Positions 1 through 11,205 of a DNA stretch of 64,000 nucleotides are shown here, piece after piece. The position numbers were made by a program, and so were the translations under genes. Every line of letters begins with the position of its first letter. Position 1 is the stretch's first letter. The notes under the pieces are model-generated. The model did no database searches and was not told the origin of the DNA. It worked only from the letters and a program-made list of their open reading frames with translations. The stretch comes from Euryodendron excelsum (lineage: Eukaryota > Streptophyta > Magnoliopsida > Ericales > Pentaphylacaceae), in contig CM065387.1 in NCBI GenBank assembly GCA_033060915.1, positions 26,142,501 to 26,206,500 of the forward strand, written 5' to 3'.

Positions 1-1455
1 CAAACCTAATCTTTCCTAACAAGGAAACTTTCTAAATTTAAAACTTTCCAATTTCAAAACCTTGCCTATTTTAAACTTCCCTAATTCAAAACTTTCCTAA
101 AATGAAACTTTGCTAAAACAAAACTTTCCTAAATCCGGGATTTTTTAAATCCAATTTTTCTTAAACTCCAACTTTCCAAATCGTTCAAGTCCAACATTCT
201 AGTCAAGTATTTTCTAAATTCCTTCCAAGTCAAATTAAATCTTTCTTAAACCTCAAGTCTTTCCTAAGTCCTATCTTTCCTAAGTCTAGGTTTTCCTAAA
301 ACAAAGCTTTCCAAAGTCAAACTTCTTAAGTTCAAATCAAATTCAATTCAATTACATGCTTCAACCCTAAGTTACCCTAAGTCCTAGGATGTCTAGACCT
401 TGGTTCGGCCTTAATCCTAAAGTTAGGAAGCTTCCAACTCTTCTTCAAAAATTCTTTTTTAAACCAGGATGATTTTTCAAATGTCAATTCAAGTCAAAAT
501 GTTTTCAAAACTCTATGTTTCCAAATCAAGTTCAAAGTTAATACTAAGGTCTATTTCAAATCCTCAAGTTCTATTTTAAATTAAAGTCCAATCTTTTCAA
601 ATCTTCCAAGTCAATTTCTAATCAAAGATCAATTTTTAATCTTCAAATTCAAGTTTCAAATCAAACTTTTTTCAAATCAAATTTTCTATTAGACTCTTAT
701 CTGAACTACGATTAACCTGATTCCCAAAAAGAGATATGTAGGCAACCCTCGCAGGTGCAGCAATAACTTTTTTTTTTTTTTTAAATTTTCAATTCCATAA
801 CTATTTTCAAATCTTAATTTCTAATTTCTAAAACTTTCTTTCAAAGTCAAATCTATCTTTTCAAGTTCATTTCAAATCAAATCAAGTTTTTTTCAAATCT
901 ATTTTTAAAATTAAATCTTATTCTTACACTTGTATATCATGCATCATGTTTAAAAGTCCTTTTTCAAAAGTGGATAGTTTTGGGCATATATTAATTAAAG
1001 ATTCTAATGAGTGAACCTAGGATGAATAGATATGTAGGTACTACAAGAGCAGGGTAGAGTAATGGCTTAGTGCTTCCCTACACGTAACCGTCCTCTGAAC
1101 CTAAATCACTATTTTTCAAGACAAAAAATAGAGCTATTTTCAAAAAGGGTTTAGATATTTCTAAAGGTTGCTAAATAACCTATTTTCTAAAAACAACCCT
1201 CTCTTGAGAAGGCTTTCAAACTCTTTTCAAAAACTTTAAGTGTAATTTTCGGATTGCATTTAGTTTTAGGTGACCTAACTCACCTTAATCAACTTAGGTG
1301 GCGACTTCAAATTATTTTTCAAAAGCCCTTTAATCAAAATCAATTTCAAATTCAAACCCAGTCACACTCATCTTTCTAAAAGGATGAGTTCTAACGAGAG
1401 ATCATTGTGTTTTTCTCACTTGTCTTTTTGAAGTGCGAAAAATCGGGGCGCGACA
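1..1455 (+). mobile_element. 3' part of a family A (Tat/Ogre-like) LTR
   Basis: The segment runs in from the left edge and stops at 1455 with the terminal CGCGACA that also ends the family A LTRs at 46425 and 53861. It has the family landmarks in the same order: a pyrimidine-rich tract of short aaactttcct-like units (1-700), a block containing gaactacgattaacctgattc (about 703-725), the ggtactacaagagcagggtag block (about 1036), a two-hairpin segment (1268-1299) and the gtgcgaaaaatcggggcgcgaca end. No primer binding site follows, so this is a 3' LTR or a solo LTR rather than a 5' LTR. The next five bases, atacc (1456-1460), would be one copy of the target duplication; its partner is outside the window. 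Confidence 0.85.
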
Positions 1456-2879
1456 ATACCACTCTATTATATTTTGCCACTCTCACATTACCAAAACCAA
1501 TAGTCACAATAGCTTCTTCAAGAGTCAACTGCAGAACAGTAATGAGACTAATCTTTAAGAAATTACTTTGTTCTAGCTCTGCTAAATTTACAATAACTAT
1601 GTATTCTAGAGAGTGTTCACAACAATGAAATCTAGTTTTTAGCAGAGGGCAAATCTTTTAGTCTGGTTTACAAAAATTAAAGAAATGTAGTGGAATTAAC
1701 TTTTCTCAAACTGTAAAATAGAACTGCTAACTTTTCAATAGTAAAGCCTTTGCCTTTCTACTTTACACTGATTTGATTTTTTTTAAATTTCAATATTACG
1801 ATTTTTTTCTTTCTAGGTCATAGAAATTTTGGTCTGTGATCATTCAATCACTTTTTCATGCATGCTCCTCCAAACTATAACAAACACCTATGTCAAAACT
1901 ATCATTTAATCAGTGCAAGGTTTACATTACGCACTATTCTTCCAGATCTCCCTATGTTGGCAGTTCAAGCATGGGCCAATAACTGACTATAACTGACTAC
2001 AAGGTATAAGCTCTAGACTTCCATTTTCTAGTTTATTTGATTATGCAAACATTTTATAGCATAGCCAACCATTCAAAACCAATTTAGATGTTAAACATAT
2101 CATTTGATTATGCAAACAGTTTGGTCAAAATTGGAGTAATTTGGGGAAGTTGTTGGAATGGGCAAGTTCAATTGTTTGGGTATGTCATGGTGTCGGCTTC
2201 CATGGTTGATGGAGGATAGAGTTGTGAAGGTGATGGTGGTGGTTCTCACTGTTTATGTAAGTTTGGATCCAAAGAAAAAAAGAAATGGGGTTTGGGTGAT
2301 GGGGGACTTGGAGAGGAGGGAGAGAGAGAAGGGTGGGTTAACAGTGGTGACAATAGTGACTTTGAATGGTTAGCAGAATTTCTAAGAGAGGGTGTAAGAG
2401 TGACATGGAATGTGGGTGGATTAGCAGGTGTGGTGGCTGTGAAGAGGTAGTGGTTGTGGGTTGGTGGTGGCTCTGGTAATTACTTTACAAATTCATTGAA
2501 AAAAACTATATAATAAAATTTTGGAATATGGCATGTACAAGAAAATTGAAAGGGTTAGAAAGAATAAAATGGTAAAATTGTCATTCCCATTAGCTCTGCT
2601 CTGTTAATGGAGGAATTTGTTACAAAATTTTAAAAGCAAGGGAGTTTAGTGTAATTTTTAAAATACAAAGGAAGCTGTCTCACTTTCAATAAACCTCAAG
2701 GGAGGTCAGTGTAATTTGCCAAAAAAAAAACTAAAAACTAAAATGCAGATAAAAATTAGTCCCATCCCATTCCTGCTTTAATGGATTTTGGGCCCTTCGA
2801 TTAATAAAGAAGGAAGCTCAAATAATAAAATAAAATAAATTTAAAAAAGAAGGGAAAAAAAAAAACTAAATCGGAGATA
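1456..2879. other. intergenic DNA between LTR and TGD1
   Basis: No convincing gene. 2110-2480 is G-rich on the plus strand and contains a short open frame of low complexity (2158-2373) with no recognisable domain. 2570-2720 has two related phrases (gggagtttagtgtaattttt and gggaggtcagtgtaatttgc) typical of dispersed short repeats. 2780-2880 is AT-rich with ggcccttcgattaataaag and would lie in the TGD1 promoter, but I cannot point to a clear TATA box. Confidence 0.5.
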
Positions 2880-3008
2880 AAAACTAGTCCCCAAAGCCCC
2901 CACTACCAAGCTCTCGTCAATCTTTACAGGAGAACGAGATCGTCCTTCTCCTCCCTCCCGGAACACGGTGGCGCTGCCACGGCCATCTGGTCCTTCACAG
3001 CCGCACTG
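2880..3008 (+). promoter_or_regulatory. possible TGD1 transcription start / 5' UTR exon
   Basis: A short C-rich stretch (aaagcccccactaccaagc followed by tctcctccctcccgg) stands out from AT-rich surroundings and ends at a plausible GT splice donor (cactg/gtacatc, 3008/3009). The TGD1 start codon lies 28 bases downstream of a good acceptor (aaccaaattacag, ending 5753). A non-coding first exon joined across a long 5'-UTR intron is the simplest reading. This is inference from splice-like signals and composition only; the first exon could lie elsewhere. Confidence 0.35.
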
Positions 3009-5659
3009 GTACATCTCTATCTTCGGCTCTCTCGTATAGTCTCGTTCATCTTCAGTAATTTAACAAATGCGGTAGCGGCATCTCTTTCCTGTGGGTTTTG
3101 CTTCATTATTCATAATTTTGAACCATGTGCCTTGAAGATTCAAAACTTTCATCGAGATGTGGCTTGTTTTTATTTATATCTCTATCTATCGATTTATATG
3201 TGTATCTATATGCAAGTGGTTTTGCATCACACATGATTGGCAGGGTTTAGGGATCGTATGTGAGTAGTAAGGTCAGATGTTCTAAATTTCTTTTTCCTCT
3301 AGGTTTTTCACATCGTATACAGTTAATATGTTACTAAAAATAAAAAAAAAAAAGGAAAAGCCATAAATTGGGAACTGTATTCTGACTAACAGTAGCTGAA
3401 TTTGAATCCAATGCTTTCTGGGTTATTGTAATTCGTCACACTTTTCTCTCTGCATATGCGGAATTCATTTCCATATTTTTCTATTTGAATTATTATATAT
3501 ATCTAAAGGACATGAACTACCTAGTTATGGAAAATCGAGGATTTATTGACGGAAGGGTTTGAAGCTGTGGGCATGGAGAGACTCCTATATCTAAAATTTG
3601 TTTTGGTTGATGCAAGAAAGCAAGTTCCTAGAGTCGAGCAAGGATCCTTGCTGGGCTACAGAATTTAAGCATGTGCTCATGCCATTTGTATAAGATGCAC
3701 AAGAAGCTTCACCATGCTGTTTCTGCAACAATCTATGCTCCTCTTCAGCATGCTGGCTGGGAATTCATTCCTTTGTTTAGCATACTCAATTACTTGTTCA
3801 ATTATATGTCTATTAAGAGGGTTTAACAGGCATGATAATGGGGCACTCATTGGGGTTGATAGACAAATCACAGGCCATGACTTAATGTGTTTTAGTATTT
3901 TTACTTCTATTTTTATGCCACAGATATGTTTGTTAGTTTGTTTGTTTTTATTTTTTTAATTTTTTTTATACTAGTTATGCGACAGAGATGTTTACTAAAC
4001 ATGTTTCCCAATTTCGTTCATTTGAAAAATGGCAATCCTACCAAATGCAACCTAAAAAAGTAAAGTGGTTCCCCTCTGTCTTCTTCACCCCATAATTTTG
4101 ATCTACTTGTGCTACAAATTATATTAACTAGTTTGCATTTACATCAAAACCACCCTAAACTATAAACCTTTATGGTTTACTATTAACTGAGGCTTAATTT
4201 TTTAAAATATATATTTTTTTGCCTAGGTTTTGATACACAGGGACGTACACTTACACAACTATGATGTTAGACAACAGTAGCATAACAGATACTTGCAACT
4301 TGGTCCACGGAACCTAAGGTTTAAGAGAGATTTAAGCTATATGAAAGGAGACATTACTAGTAATTGAAGCATGTTCTACTAGACCAAATATTTATTCTAA
4401 TGTTTACCATATGAAAGCCATCATGATGTGCTAAGATCCACATCAGTGAAGGTGAATATGCCAACTACAAAGTGGGTCCCATTTATTGCATCATTTCTAC
4501 TCAAAATGTTCATGTTGATTCGGTGACTTTTGCCATTTGATCAAGGAAATTGTTCGGTGGTGTTAATTTGTAATGTCAAAGAAATATTTGTGATGACACA
4601 AAAAAAAAAAAAAAAAGAGAAGAAAAATAACAGTTTTTCTTTTTCTTTTTTGTGAGTTGCAACAAAGGATTGACTTTTCTGAAGGTAGAAAATTAGCATT
4701 TAGTGTATGAATGTTAGAGGCTATGACATTGTCTTTCCAACATGAAGAATAGGTGATGTTTTCGATTGCCTTATGGTTGATTTATCATAAATTTGTAGAT
4801 TGAAGCTTGGTTTGGAGTCTGGACATAACACCAAAACTTGGTTAGCCTTAGTGTGTTTTGTTTTGCCATTTACATACATATCTGTTATTATAAGTTAGGC
4901 AACTATGTTTCGCAAGAAATAGCAGCTATCAAAAGAGGTAGTAGTGACAATTTGGAAATGATAGCTGTTGACTAAAACTTAAATGGAGCTCATACAATAG
5001 TTTTGGCAGTCACTTGGATGTTTATTGGTGGCATTGTTCAGATGATGGTCTTGTTCCTTCAAATACTATGTAAAATATAATGAAGCTGTTTAATTTCTAA
5101 GGGACCAACAAAGGGCCCTCATACTACTTAGAATGGCCATCAGAGAATGAAATCGCAACCTCGGGATCAATTGATATATAGCTATATTTATATGGATAGA
5201 ATGTACTCTTGCGAACTAGGTATCTATTCTGTTGACCTGCTTGAACACCTAGCTTAATTAGCTTTTCCTTTGCTAATCCTTAGCACTTTTAGTATGAATA
5301 TTGATGGACCGTTTTTTTATTTTCCTTTTGCCGATGTAGCAGTTTTTTTTTGTCTAATCCGATGTGTAATTGTTATTTTAGTAGTATAGGTTTTCTTGGG
5401 AAACTGAGATTCCACCTTTACAAGACCACAACTGTTGCTTGGCTTTGACACATTTTGTTAACAGTTTTTATGGGAGAACTTTCTTCATGTGCCTTCACCA
5501 TGGTCTCCAGTTTGTAGTTCTTTAACATAGCTTTCTGGCTTGAGACAATCTATGGCTATCCATCTTCCATCCAAACACTGAAGTTAGAGTATTCGACACA
5601 CAAGATCTATCATGCAAACAGCTTCTCATATTCATTCAATCTTTTACTACTCTGACAGG

Positions 5660-5690
<31 letters not shown>

Positions 5691-5753
5691 ATACATTTAT
5701 CTCCTCTCCATTCATTGACTTCAACATTTTTACATGTTCTAACCAAATTACAG
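3009..5753 (+). other. putative 5'-UTR intron of TGD1
   Basis: AT-rich, T-rich sequence of 2.7 kb with no coding signal. It holds a (CT)n tract at about 5661-5690 and ends in aaccaaattacag. The only open frames (for example 3714-3959) are short and match no family I know. If the exon proposed at 2880-3008 is wrong, this stretch is ordinary promoter and intergenic DNA. Confidence 0.35.
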
Positions 5754-5781
5754 GATAAGCCCTGTCAAACCTGGCAGTTGG

Positions 5782-6783
5782 ATGAAAACAAAAGTCTTGC
5801 ATTCTAGTCAACTGGTTAAAAGACTCGAGTTCAGTGGAAGAGCTCAGACTTTTAAGTTTCTCATACCTGTCCGGAAAACCAGATTGTTTGTGAATCCTAA
5901 CACAGATGATGGTCACCCTTGTGTCGTTGCGCCTGACGAAAGCACAAATACAAACACAAACACAAACAATGCCCTGAATCATGAAGCAGAGACATTTCTA
6001 AACAAATGGTCGCCTCCTGAATATCTATGGAGGGGATTATCAATTTTTATTCTGGCAGGACAGGTAATTATTAGAATTTTGAAGGGCAAAGTTCACTGGA
6101 GGAACACTCTTCAACAGCTGGAGAGAGTCGGTCCAAGATCAGCTGGGGTTTGTCTATTAACCTCAGCTTTTGTTGGGATGGCCTTCACAATTCAGTTTGT
6201 TAGAGAGTTCACCAGGTTAGGATTAAACAGATCTGTTGGTGGGGTGTTAGCTCTAGCATTTTCAAGGGAGCTGAGTCCTGTGGTCACATCAATAGTAGTT
6301 GCAGGTCGTATTGGGAGTGCATTTGCTGCTGAGTTGGGAACAATGCAGGTTTCTGAGCAAACTGATACTCTAAGAGTTCTTGGCTCAAACCCAGTAGATT
6401 ATCTGGTGACTCCTAGGGTCATTGCTTCCTGTGTTGCTTTACCCTTTTTGACTCTGATGTGTTTCACAGTAGGGATGGCATCCAGTGCTTTACTGGCTGA
6501 TAGTGTTTATGGTATTAGCATTAACATTATCTTGGATTCTGCTCAGAGAGCTCTCAGATCATGGGATCTAATTAGTGCAATGATCAAGTCACAGGTTTTT
6601 GGTGGGATCATATCTATTGTGAGCTGCGCGTGGGGTGTTACCACATTGGGAGGTGCCAAGGGTGTTGGAGAATCGACCACGTCAGCTGTGGTTCTCTCTC
6701 TTGTTGGTATCTTTGTGGCCGATTTTGCTCTTTCTTATTGCTTCTTTCAGGGAGCTGGAGATTCACTAAAGAATTGTGTATGA
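5782..6783 (+). CDS. TGD1: TGD1, permease subunit of the chloroplast inner-envelope lipid importer
   Basis: A 333-residue protein recognised as TRIGALACTOSYLDIACYLGLYCEROL 1, an MlaE-family ABC permease. In the known complex TGD1 is the membrane permease, TGD2 the MCE-domain lipid binder and TGD3 the ATPase; together they move ER-derived phosphatidic acid or related lipid across the inner chloroplast envelope for galactolipid synthesis. Residues 1-75 are basic and hydroxyl-rich with no conserved domain, fitting a transit peptide, and include a Thr-Asn run (55-62) coded by an ACAAAC microsatellite. The permease covers about 78-333: a hydrophobic helix at 84-104, core helices at about 122-140, 153-175, 212-238, 270-290 and 303-322, and the family signature AGRIGSAFAAELGTMQVSEQ (174-193), which couples to the ATPase. 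Residues 76-333 closely match the Arabidopsis protein as I remember it, ending in GAGDSLKNCV. The frame is uninterrupted and intronless. An upstream coding exon cannot be excluded. Confidence 0.95.
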   Translation: MKTKVLHSSQLVKRLEFSGRAQTFKFLIPVRKTRLFVNPNTDDGHPCVVAPDESTNTNTNTNNALNHEAETFLNKWSPPEYLWRGLSIFILAGQVIIRILKGKVHWRNTLQQLERVGPRSAGVCLLTSAFVGMAFTIQFVREFTRLGLNRSVGGVLALAFSRELSPVVTSIVVAGRIGSAFAAELGTMQVSEQTDTLRVLGSNPVDYLVTPRVIASCVALPFLTLMCFTVGMASSALLADSVYGISINIILDSAQRALRSWDLISAMIKSQVFGGIISIVSCAWGVTTLGGAKGVGESTTSAVVLSLVGIFVADFALSYCFFQGAGDSLKNCV

Positions 6784-8211
6784 TCTTTCCAAACTTTGTT
6801 GATTAGATTTCTATGTTAATAGTTCCCTTCTTGTTATTGTTTCTGTTATACAGTCCAAAACAAGTAGATAAACAATTAATGGATTAGAATCCAGGTATAA
6901 TAGTTGCAAGCTTGATTCAACTTTAGGTGTTTATGGTTGTTACCCTTTTACTTCACTTCTCTTTTTGTGTGTCTGGCCAGAGTTGGGGCTCGAACCTACA
7001 TTGGGCATTTCTGTCACTTCTATTGTCCAGGTATTGGTTATAGAAATTTAACTGTTTTTTTTTTTTTTTTTGAACTTTTTCATCGTTTTCTCTTCATTCA
7101 GTTCAACTGATTATCAAAATTAAGGGTGATAGTTGTCTATGGTAGTTAAGCTTTAACAAAAAAGATCTAGAAAGTGATATGGCCGGGGAGCCTAATCTTA
7201 TGCTGCTTGAGGAAATTGTTGAAGGGGGTTTCCAGTGAACTTTGAAGGCTTTCGCTGGATCTGGATGGCACGAGTTTTCTTGGTCTAGGTTGGAGAAATT
7301 CCAGAATGCCTTGCAACATGTCGCTGAACTTTCTTTGCAGCGGGAAGTTGAATGGAGGAGATAGCAAGGTGTGTAAATCTTGCTTAATTTAGAAAGCATG
7401 TGGTACGGGATGATCTTGTGGGTCAAAAATAGTGCTAGGAAAGTGCAGAAGAAATCAGAAAGTGCAATAGAGGCTAGGCGCGTGTCACTGTGTTGTATCA
7501 TCCTAGAAGAGGTTTAACACTCGGTAAATCTTTGCTTTGAGGGTGTACCGCGTAAAGCCTCGGTGACTACGGGGACTTCAACTTTACTTTGAGAGTGTAT
7601 CACGTAAATCTTTGTCTTGTTTGTGTGTGCGCTTTATTTTTTTCTCTGCTCTAAATTGGTTGTTTTTATTCCTTGGGTGTAGGAGATCGGTTTTGTGATT
7701 TGTTCTTGCCAAATGATAGAAAAATCCAATTCCAAGGCGTGATCCACGTTTTTTTTTTTCCCAAAATGCCTTCTTTTTGAAAGGTTAATCCCCAAATGTG
7801 AAAAATCCAAACCTTATTCCTAAAATACCCCAAAAAGCACTTTGAAAGTGCGTTTTCTTTAAAAACGCAATTCTTAATAGCGTCTTTCTTTTGCAGCCTG
7901 ACAAAAATAATAAAACAAAGTTCAAAATTGCATTTTATATCAAAATGCAATCCTTAATTACATTTTCTATTAAAAGTGCAGTTTGAATTACGTTTTTATA
8001 TAAAACGCAGTTTTGGATTGCATTTTGATATAAGATTTTTTATTTTTTTTTAAAAAATGTTTTCTCATTTAAAAATGTTTTCATGTAAAAAAAAGTTTCC
8101 TTTCCTTGTTTAATTTGTAGTGTGTAAAGTTAATAAGCAAGGAACTCAATTTTCCTTCCATTTTCTTCAATTTATTTTTCATTTTCTTTTCATTCTCCTT
8201 CCATTCCATCC
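6784..8211. other. TGD1 3' flank and degenerate repeats
   Basis: The TGD1 3' UTR probably ends within about 150-300 bases; no single poly(A) signal stands out. 7500-7640 repeats phrases such as gtgtaccgcgtaaagcc and gtgtatcacgtaaatcttt, which resemble copia LTR scraps. 7840-8040 has several degenerate units of the form aaaacgcaattctta / ttgcattttatatc, a dispersed tandem pattern of roughly 35-40 bases. I see no supportable gene; short minus-strand open frames here are not backed by any domain. Confidence 0.45.
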
Positions 8212-8745
8212 ATTCCATGAGTATGAAATACATCATAAGCTTGAATTTCAAAATTTTTTTCTTGACATTAACCAAAATAATTGTTGTATATAAGATAATA
8301 ACTAAATGAAAATATGTTGGTGAAATGTGTTGTCGCTCGAGAAAATTAATGAAAATAAAAATATGAATTTGAACACGTATTAAGAAACACATTTTTGTGT
8401 CACCTGTGACGGCCTGGCACCAAAGTCGAAGCAGCATATCCATTGTGCATACCATGGCTCTCATAACCATAATTGCCACATACAAATAGATCGAAACTAT
8501 GTTCCGTGTTAGTTTGAAAAAAACTAGCGACCCATTGCGGGGCGACAAATGTTTCTTAATAAATGTTTTCAAATTCATATTTTTATTCATTTTCATTAAT
8601 TTTCTTGAGCGACAACGCATTTCACCAACATATTTTCATTTATTTATTATCTCAATAATTTGATTGTATGCAACAATTATTTTGGTTAATGTTAGGAAAA
8701 AAATTTTGAACTTCAAGCTTAGGGTGTATTTCATGCTCATGGAAT
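8212..8745. mobile_element. long inverted repeat, foldback-type element
   Basis: The left arm (about 8212-8400) reappears as its reverse complement in the right arm (about 8546-8745). For example attccatgagtatgaaatac at the left end pairs with catgctcatggaat at the right end, and ttggtgaaatgtgttgtcgc pairs with gcgacaacgcatttcaccaa. The arms are about 190 bases long and differ by a few substitutions and small gaps; the loop (about 8401-8545) is unrelated and more GC-rich. It looks like a non-autonomous foldback or Mutator-type element. I could not find a convincing target duplication, and there is no transposase. The right end abuts the gypsy-like element at 8763. Confidence 0.75.
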
Positions 8746-8762
8746 ATAAGGAAAATACAAAA

Positions 8763-9827
8763 AATTGACTAAGTCTGGAGGGCAGTTCACAAGCTGTCCG
8801 CAAGTCGTTCGGACGCCCCGCCATGGGCCAGAAACCTGTTAGGGTTAGAATTGAGGTCTTTTTAAGCTCATATGAGTTCTTTTTACTTAGGGAGAGTTAG
8901 AAAACTTTATAGAGAGTTAGGAAACTTTAGAATTAGAGTTTTTTTTAGGAGTAAGAGTAATTTTATTGATCTTTTCACCTTTCAAGAATCCTAATTTTTG
9001 TATTCATTCAGTTTTTATTTATATTCAAACTTTGATGTTCTTCTGATTGTTGCAAGCCTTCAATATAATTTTTATGTGCTTTCTTATGGCTTTAAGTTGC
9101 TAGGTCTTTTTCATGGCATGGATTGAAAAGGTAAGTAGGTTACATGTAGAGATTCAAGATAGTTATTTATTTTCCAAGATTTCAAGGTCTTGGATCAAGA
9201 TTCATTTTCTTGCCCATGAATATATTTGAAAACAATATTCTTGATCATATCTAGCATGTATGTATAGACTGATTTGTAAGTGGGGATACATATACTTAGA
9301 ATTTCTGATAAGGATATTAATTATAATTGCATATATATTCCAATTAAGAGTGATTTAGAAATCTACTGTTATTGATTAAGCTTCAAACATATCTTATAGA
9401 CAGGTTTATAAACTGGAACAGGTATGAATGGGACCCTGGTATGAACATTAGTAAATAACTGAATATTTACTCTAAAAAGGGTAATTGAATCTTAAGTTTC
9501 TTTAATTAAAACTATCTTGGAGACCTATTTGTAGGCCTATTAATTGGATTAGTCCTGTCAAGACCTTTTTCTTATTGTTATTTAATCAAGTTTTCTTAGT
9601 ATAAATTTATTTTAATTGCCTAAAATAATTTCTCAAGCCAAATCTCAAATTAAATTTTCCCTTTATATTCTAGAGTTGTTTTTTCTTGAGAGTTCTACTT
9701 TACCAAAGTGAGTTCTACTATATTCCATCCATATTTTCTATGGTTCGACTTTGGATTTACCGAGATATTATTATTGTATCGCAACCGTACATTGGTAGAT
9801 ACAAAATACATTATTCAGGAGCGATCA
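8763..9827 (+). repeat. 5' LTR of the decayed gypsy-like element (5' truncated)
   Basis: The 5' part matches the right-hand copy at 13187-13668. Its end is placed at the CA of gcgatca (9827) because a primer-site-like motif begins six bases later. The start is set where homology with the 3' copy begins; the 3' copy has further LTR-like sequence upstream (from about 13070) that is missing here. Confidence 0.6.
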
Positions 9828-9832
9828 GTTTT

Positions 9833-9850
9833 TGGTGCTATTGCCGGAAA
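9833..9850 (+). other. degenerate primer binding site
   Basis: TGGTGCTATTGCCGGAAA resembles the TGGCGCCGTTGCCGGGGA motif, a tRNA-Asp-type primer site common in Athila-like gypsy elements, with about five substitutions. Its place just after the 5' LTR supports the call. Confidence 0.5.
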
Positions 9851-10137
9851 CTTTTGCGATTGGCGTTGGTGTGATAATCTTTGGAGAAACTGATTCTGGA
9901 AAAAGTAACTTCATCAATCAATCTACCAAAAACAAGGCAACTTAACATTTAGCTTGCTTGGGTACACTCGTTCCATCCCTTTTTAATTTGCAAGCATATA
10001 TTTTTTTTATTTATTTGTTTATTTTTTTTCTATTTTTATTTTTAGTTAGATTTGTTTATCTATTTTTTTTTTCTTTAGTTGGGAGATTTCTAGTAAAGAT
10101 TGAGAGGAGTAATTAATTGTGAATTGGTGGTATAAAT

Positions 10138-11205
10138 ATGTGGAGATTGGAGGATAGGTCGAGTAGCTTTGAGAACACGACAGTGGGTGCGTATGATGAT
10201 AATATGAGCATGTACGGTTATAAGGAGGCACAAGTCCTCCCATGCCGAACTATTAGGGATTATTTGAATGCATCTAAAGAAACATACACTCTCTACTCAG
10301 AAACCTACCATCGGGGTGGCAAAACCACTCACACTACAATTGGATGAATGAGGGTGTATTATACTCTCAACAATATTACCAATCACGTTACCCACAAGAT
10401 TTTAATTATTATCAACCACTACAATCAAGGTCACTAGAGGACACTCCATATGCAGAAACCTATGATTTGGGGTGGCAACATCTCAATTTTAGTTGGAGTA
10501 CTGAGGTAACTCCAAGCCCTCAACAATACTAACCCCCACCTCTACCTTATGAATCACAAGCTTTTGATGTCTATCAATATCAAGAGGAAACACTAGAGGA
10601 TGCCTTGGCACAATTCATGCAATCCCAAATAGAGTAGAACTCTAGAATGACAGACAAGCTAGATGATCTTAAGAGTCTTTTAATACAAAGCTTATGTGTT
10701 CAAGAGAATGGTGAGTCTCCTTCTCTATCTCAACCTCTACCTAGCCCCATTAGCATAGCCCACACAAAAGAGTATCTCACTAATCCTAATATTAACCATG
10801 AGCAATTTCAAGCCACCACTACCACCCTTAGGAATAAGAAAGTCATTGATATAACCATCTATCATGATGAGTCTACACATAGGGAGGACACTTCTAGGGT
10901 AAGTGAATATAGGGTCAAGGAGGAGGTTAGTGAGAATGATGAATCTAGTAAGGTTTAAGGTGAGATAAAGGAAGAGCCTAGGGAGATAGAGAGTGAAAAA
11001 AGAGAAGAAAACATAGAGATACCTGGGGAAGTGAGTCCTTATATCTTAGTGCATGATCACATGGCTCCTTCACAATCTTCCTTGTACAAGACTTATGGCC
11101 AAGAACTTAATGAGGTTCCCAGAATTTCAATTGCTTCTTATTTGTTGAATCTTTATTATGAATTACTAATGAATGAGCTAAGGCTAAACTTTGAAGTCAT
11201 ACCAT
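10138..11205 (+). pseudogene. gag-like remnant of the gypsy-like element
   Basis: Open stretches (10138-10347 in one frame; 10344-10532, 10647-10958 and onward in another) join into one broken reading frame. It is rich in Gln, Ser and Tyr, with phrases such as WSTEVTPSPQQY and LEDALAQFMQSQIE, then a charged helical stretch (MTDKLDDLKSLLIQSL) and a Lys/Glu-rich tail. Such layouts are common in the N-terminal gag region of Athila-type and related non-autonomous elements. There is a frameshift near 10344 and stops at about 10530, 10635 and 10956. No zinc knuckle is visible. The identification rests on composition and position, not a strong motif. Confidence 0.45.

Noticed and set aside
3677..3959. 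Open frames on both strands (up to 81 codons) upstream of TGD1
   Set aside because: They overlap each other, are short, and show no domain; probably intronic.
5689..5982. 97-codon minus-strand frame overlapping the TGD1 start
   Set aside because: Antisense shadow of the TGD1 frame and the CT-rich tract.
7103..7501. 132-codon minus-strand frame next to TGD1
   Set aside because: No domain, no start context, and the plus strand here looks like decayed repeat; not enough to call a gene.
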